From CAYNTH01 sp964427055 (GTDB lineage: Archaea > Aenigmatarchaeota > Aenigmatarchaeia > CG10238-14 > SCSR01), in contig CAYRSQ010000016.1 of the NCBI GenBank assembly GCA_964427055.1, positions 1-16,099 of the forward strand: 16,099 bases of DNA, written 5' to 3'. Both the position numbers and the translations under genes were made by a program. The notes below the pieces were generated by a model. It did not search any database and was not told the origin of the DNA. It worked only from the letters and a program-made list of their open reading frames with translations. Positions 13,680 to 16,099 of the stretch are shown in pieces (the stretch's first letter is position 1; each line of letters opens with the position of its first letter).

Positions 13680-14024
13680 TCAGAAATTCATCAAGCTGTC
13701 GACAAGGTCCTGTGCAGCTTCCTCTGTATTCTCGTCTGTCGGCCTGACTATGCCACGTATTATCCCTTCTATGGCCTTCCTTTTTTCTTTCTCGCCGACT
13801 TCGACAATGGCTTTGAAAGGTTCCTCTAACTTGACCTGTACTTTCTGAATATCGTCCATTTTTTTGCTGAGCTCTATTAAAGCTGACCAAAGCTGTGCAA
13901 TCTTCACATCATCGGAGTTCATATACGCTCCTTTGTGACACTTGGTGCTATTCAGCAATTCAGCCAAAGTTGCCCTTGCTTCTGGGCTCAGCAACTCCTT
14001 CCAGTCATCCACGTTCGCTACCAT
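13680..14024 (-). CDS. Small helical protein of unknown function
   Basis: I do not recognise this protein. It has 114 residues, is soluble and acidic, and reads as four or so helices: DWKELLSPEARATLAELL near 7-24, VKIAQLWSALIELSKKM near 40-56, a charged stretch near 57-86 (IQKVQVKLEE, KEKRKAIEGIIRGIV), and a C-terminal EEAAQDLVDSLMNF. There is one Cys (29) and no signal peptide or membrane segment. The middle has heptad-like hydrophobic spacing that could form a coiled coil or oligomer. It has its own TATA box and is separated from dph2 by 60 bases and from the upstream Cys-rich gene by 41, so it is probably transcribed alone. Confidence 0.75.
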   Translation of the reverse strand: MVANVDDWKELLSPEARATLAELLNSTKCHKGAYMNSDDVKIAQLWSALIELSKKMDDIQKVQVKLEEPFKAIVEVGEKEKRKAIEGIIRGIVRPTDENTEEAAQDLVDSLMNF

Positions 14025-14053
14025 AAAACCAGCTTATTATCAATTATTACCAA

Positions 14054-14062
14054 AATTTAAAT
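14054..14062 (-). promoter_or_regulatory. TATA box of the small helical protein
   Basis: On the minus strand GGT then ATTTAAATT is centred about 34 bases before the ATG at 14024, predicting a leader of about eight bases. It lies just after the stop of the upstream Cys-rich gene. Confidence 0.55.
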
Positions 14063-14065
14063 ACC

Positions 14066-15337
14066 CTATCTGAATTTTTCCTCTTTCGCCCTTCCCTTTA
14101 TACCCGTGCCTATCATGACCAACTTGTTCTTGTAGAACAGCAGAGCGACGAAAAACGCCAGAAACAACAGCGCCATGTAGAAAAGTGACTGCACACCTGT
14201 CGAGAACAGTCCTTTCTCCTTTTCAACGGTTATCGTCCCGTCATATGTATCCTCCGTTCCGCCGGCCACACGTATCGTAAATCCGTAGTCCCCCGAGGGC
14301 AGGTCGCATGGCAGGGACGCGTAAGCTATCATACTTTTTGTCTCTCCTTTGCCTATGTCCACTGTAGGGACGACTTCCATCCATTCGGATATCTCCCCGT
14401 CTACCCCTATTTCAAAACTATCTGATTCTCCTCTGTTTGTGATGGAAAATGGGATGCTCCCAATCTCGCACCTGTCCAGTATGTATTCCGACTGAGTGAA
14501 TATCTCAGGCTTTCCGGCACTCTGCTCGATATAGACGATGCAATCCCCATTTTGGCAACCACTCTCGCAATAGTCGGTTACCTTCCATCTCCACTCCTGC
14601 TCGCCATCTATCGCCTTGGAGTACCTCTGTTGCACGTAGTTGCCGAAACACCTGTATTCATCTATGTATGCGTTGCCGTCCAGATAGGCGTCCGTCTCGT
14701 GCTTTGCGAACACCTTGAACACGTTGGAATCTATGTCCCTGTCGCATCCGTTCTTGACGCTTGACGATTCGTACGAGTTGATTGAAAAGAAGACATTTAT
14801 CTTGTACAGTCCGGGGGTTCCCATGTATTCAGAAGCCTTGACATAGCTCGTGCTTCCCGACCCGACATAAACGCTATCCTTGTCCAGTTCCATCTTCCTG
14901 CAATCCGTGACAGTTCCTCCAACTGACCTGCAAATCTTGACATCTAGATAGTAAAGCCTGCCGTTCTCGGCCTCGTTGTGGACCTTTATCGTGGCTTTCA
15001 CTGTGTTGTCCTCGAACATATCGCTGACTGGAAAAACGCTCACCTCGGTGAACTCAGTGGAACATTCAAGGCACTGGCCGTCCTTGCACCCGAACCTGCA
15101 GGATTCGTCCAACCTCCACTCCCTGGTGCAGTCGGAATACTGGTATAACCTCTGTACCTCATTATCCGAACACTTGTAGTAGTCCGTGTATGCCGAATCG
15201 CAACAATCATCGCATAGTATCTCCGCATCGCCAGCGTTCGCGACATATGGCAGTATGCTGAAAAAGGCGACTATGACGATGAATGACACTATCATTGACG
15301 TAATTATAAGCTTCATGGAATCCTCGCTCAGTTTCAT
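14066..15337 (-). CDS. Cys-rich surface protein with two membrane segments and a duplicated Cys module
   Basis: No named function. It has 423 residues from ATG 15337. An alternative ATG at 15316 has AGGAT upstream; an extended start at 15394 adds 19 residues with no signal. A hydrophobic segment at 9-33 acts as signal or anchor. Module 1 (about 51-91) and module 2 (about 225-267) share the pattern Y-x-C-x-x-N-x-VQ-x-x-Y, then EWR, then C-x-x-G-C-x-x-G-x-C. Between them is a beta-rich region (96-210) with Cys136, 146 and 198. Residues 290-372 look like an Ig-like/NPCBM-associated beta domain (SFEIGVDGEISEWM, LPSGDYGFTIRVAGG). A C-terminal helix at 379-402 is followed by a basic tail. The bulk should be outside the cell. 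It is divergent from the SWIM gene. Confidence 0.78.
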   Translation of the reverse strand: MKLSEDSMKLIITSMIVSFIVIVAFFSILPYVANAGDAEILCDDCCDSAYTDYYKCSDNEVQRLYQYSDCTREWRLDESCRFGCKDGQCLECSTEFTEVSVFPVSDMFEDNTVKATIKVHNEAENGRLYYLDVKICRSVGGTVTDCRKMELDKDSVYVGSGSTSYVKASEYMGTPGLYKINVFFSINSYESSSVKNGCDRDIDSNVFKVFAKHETDAYLDGNAYIDEYRCFGNYVQQRYSKAIDGEQEWRWKVTDYCESGCQNGDCIVYIEQSAGKPEIFTQSEYILDRCEIGSIPFSITNRGESDSFEIGVDGEISEWMEVVPTVDIGKGETKSMIAYASLPCDLPSGDYGFTIRVAGGTEDTYDGTITVEKEKGLFSTGVQSLFYMALLFLAFFVALLFYKNKLVMIGTGIKGRAKEEKFR

Positions 15338-15400
15338 GCGCAGTTCACAATCAAATTGATAAACAATAACAGTTAAAAAAGCCTCGCAAATCAAATTATA

Positions 15401-15646
15401 ATGATGTCCATATCGGAAACCCTTAGGGAGAAGAGCAGGAAGCTCCTGAAAAATGGGAAAGTGAGAAAGGATATGGATTCGGAAAAAAGGCTGTTTTTTA
15501 CTGTTGACGGTGAGAGCGAGTCATATTCAGTCATATTCGACAGGGACAAAGGGACTTGGTCGTGCGAATGCAAGTACAGTTCGATGAAAAATAAGGAATG
15601 CAGTCACATACATGCGTGCAAACTACTCATAAAACAGGGAATATAA
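15401..15646 (+). CDS. Small SWIM zinc-finger protein
   Basis: It has 81 residues. The SWIM signature C-x-C-x(9)-C-x-H is complete: Cys55, Cys57, Cys67 and His69 in WSCECKYSSMKNKECSHIH, preceded by a beta hairpin (RLFFTVDGESESYSVIF) that is usual before the finger and followed by a short helix. SWIM domains bind zinc and mediate DNA or protein contacts; in larger proteins they are attached to transposases, helicases or kinases. Here the domain is nearly alone, with only a basic N-terminal helix. Starts at 15401 and 15404 (tandem ATG) are equally good. It is divergent from the Cys-rich surface gene with 63 bases between them, and ends three bases from the aspS stop. Its role is unknown. Confidence 0.82.
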   Translation: MMSISETLREKSRKLLKNGKVRKDMDSEKRLFFTVDGESESYSVIFDRDKGTWSCECKYSSMKNKECSHIHACKLLIKQGI

Positions 15647-15649
15647 GAC

Positions 15650-16099
15650 TTAAGGGGTTATCCTGTCTCTGTCCCTCGGGAACATAGTCGCCTTCCTTAT
15701 GTTGTCCACGCCTGTTATCTGCATTGTCAACCTTTCCAGCCCTATGGACCATCCCGCGTGCGGAGGACTGCCGTATCTGAAGAAATCTATGTAGAATTTG
15801 AAATCCTCGGGGTCGAGCCCCTTGCTCTTGATCTGCTTTATGAGCAGTTCGGGTATATGTATCCTCTGAGTTCCGCTGCAAATTTCCATCCCATTGTACA
15901 TAAGGTCGAACGCGTGGCATACCTTCGGGTCCTTATCATCGGGCATAGCATAGAACGGTTTGGCCTCAGTTGGCCAGTCCTTCAATATAAAAGCCACATC
16001 ACCTACAAGTTCCGTCAGTTTCTTTTCCTGGGGTTTAGTGAAGTCATCCCCCCAATTATCTTCTCTCCCCCTTTCTTTAGCCGTTTTTTGCACTCCGTG
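15650..16099 (-). CDS. aspS: Aspartyl-tRNA synthetase, archaeal type, C-terminal part (runs off the right edge)
   Basis: A class IIb synthetase that charges tRNA-Asp. The frame is open from the right edge, giving 149 residues; the full enzyme is about 430, so this is the last third. The GTG at 16093 is only an internal codon (Val) and not the real start. Visible parts are WPTEAKPFYAMPDDKDPKVCHAFDLM near 40-67, the GMEICSGTQRIH segment near 70-82, and motif 3 GWSIGLERLTM near 116-126 with its conserved Arg. The C-terminus FPRDRDRITP is the AspRS ending; AsnRS ends FPRTP instead. Whether it also charges tRNA-Asn cannot be seen, because the anticodon domain lies outside the window. Confidence 0.95.
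   Translation of the reverse strand, partial: HGVQKTAKERGREDNWGDDFTKPQEKKLTELVGDVAFILKDWPTEAKPFYAMPDDKDPKVCHAFDLMYNGMEICSGTQRIHIPELLIKQIKSKGLDPEDFKFYIDFFRYGSPPHAGWSIGLERLTMQITGVDNIRKATMFPRDRDRITP

Noticed and set aside
1..16099. The window starts and ends with the same six bases, TCCGTG, suggesting a circular contig
   Set aside because: Six bases is too short for an assembly overlap, and the two flanking genes (thioredoxin-like and AspRS) do not join into one sensible protein.
1..16099. CRISPR arrays, insertion sequences, tRNA genes or integrase sites
   Set aside because: No regularly spaced repeats, terminal inverted repeats, transposase motifs or TTCRA-type T-loop sequences with matching acceptor stems were seen.

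Overview
The window is archaeal. It carries RNase P RNA, Sec61-beta (SecG), RtcB with its partner archease, ribosomal protein eS26, RNA polymerase subunit L, Dph2, an archaeal-type AspRS, and class III (prepilin-peptidase type) signal peptides. TTTAAATA-like TATA boxes lie about 26 bases before predicted transcript starts, and several of those starts are leaderless or nearly so. The compact layout, the moderate base composition and the many small membrane or Cys-rich surface proteins fit a small-genome (DPANN or Micrarchaeota/Diapherotrites-like) archaeon, but this placement is an inference and not certain. A run of 100 N at 2526-2625 is a scaffold gap, so the source is a draft or metagenome assembly.

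Layout. 1-1902 (minus): a membrane-tethered thioredoxin-like protein with CPYG (cut by the left edge), preceded by a SufS-type cysteine desulfurase with its own promoter and a 17-bp palindrome. 1990-2525 (plus): RNase P RNA with its TATA box, then secG, cut by the gap. 2626-3094 (minus): an unrecognised protein, also cut by the gap. 3255-5135: archease (plus) and rtcB (minus), tail to tail with no base between them. 5242-5574: eS26. 5656-9694 (plus): a type IV pilus assembly set, namely a secretion ATPase and two single-domain TadC/T2SSF membrane proteins. 9691-10601 (minus): two paralogous pilins facing that set. 10694-11791 (plus): a PflX-like radical SAM protein. 11792-13619 (minus): a dph2, METTL5-like methyltransferase, rpoL operon. 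13680-15337 (minus): a small helical protein of unknown function and a Cys-rich surface protein with two membrane segments. 15401-15646 (plus): a small SWIM zinc-finger protein. 15650-16099 (minus): the C-terminal third of AspRS.

How the genes may work together. Most are information-processing genes (tRNA processing and ligation, translation, transcription, rRNA and EF-2 modification). The second theme is the cell surface: a pilus machine of ATPase, two platform proteins and two pilins, plus disulfide-rich exported proteins and a predicted extracytoplasmic thioredoxin-like protein. Both pilins share a four-cysteine framework and each has four N-glycosylation sequons. This suggests disulfide-stabilised, glycosylated filaments.

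I found no CRISPR array, insertion sequence, tRNA or rRNA. I did not find a clearly unprecedented system. The best candidates for follow-up are the two-platform pilus with four-Cys pilins, the two-module Cys-rich surface protein, the palindrome at the cysteine desulfurase promoter, and the near-zero spacing at every resolvable convergent gene junction.
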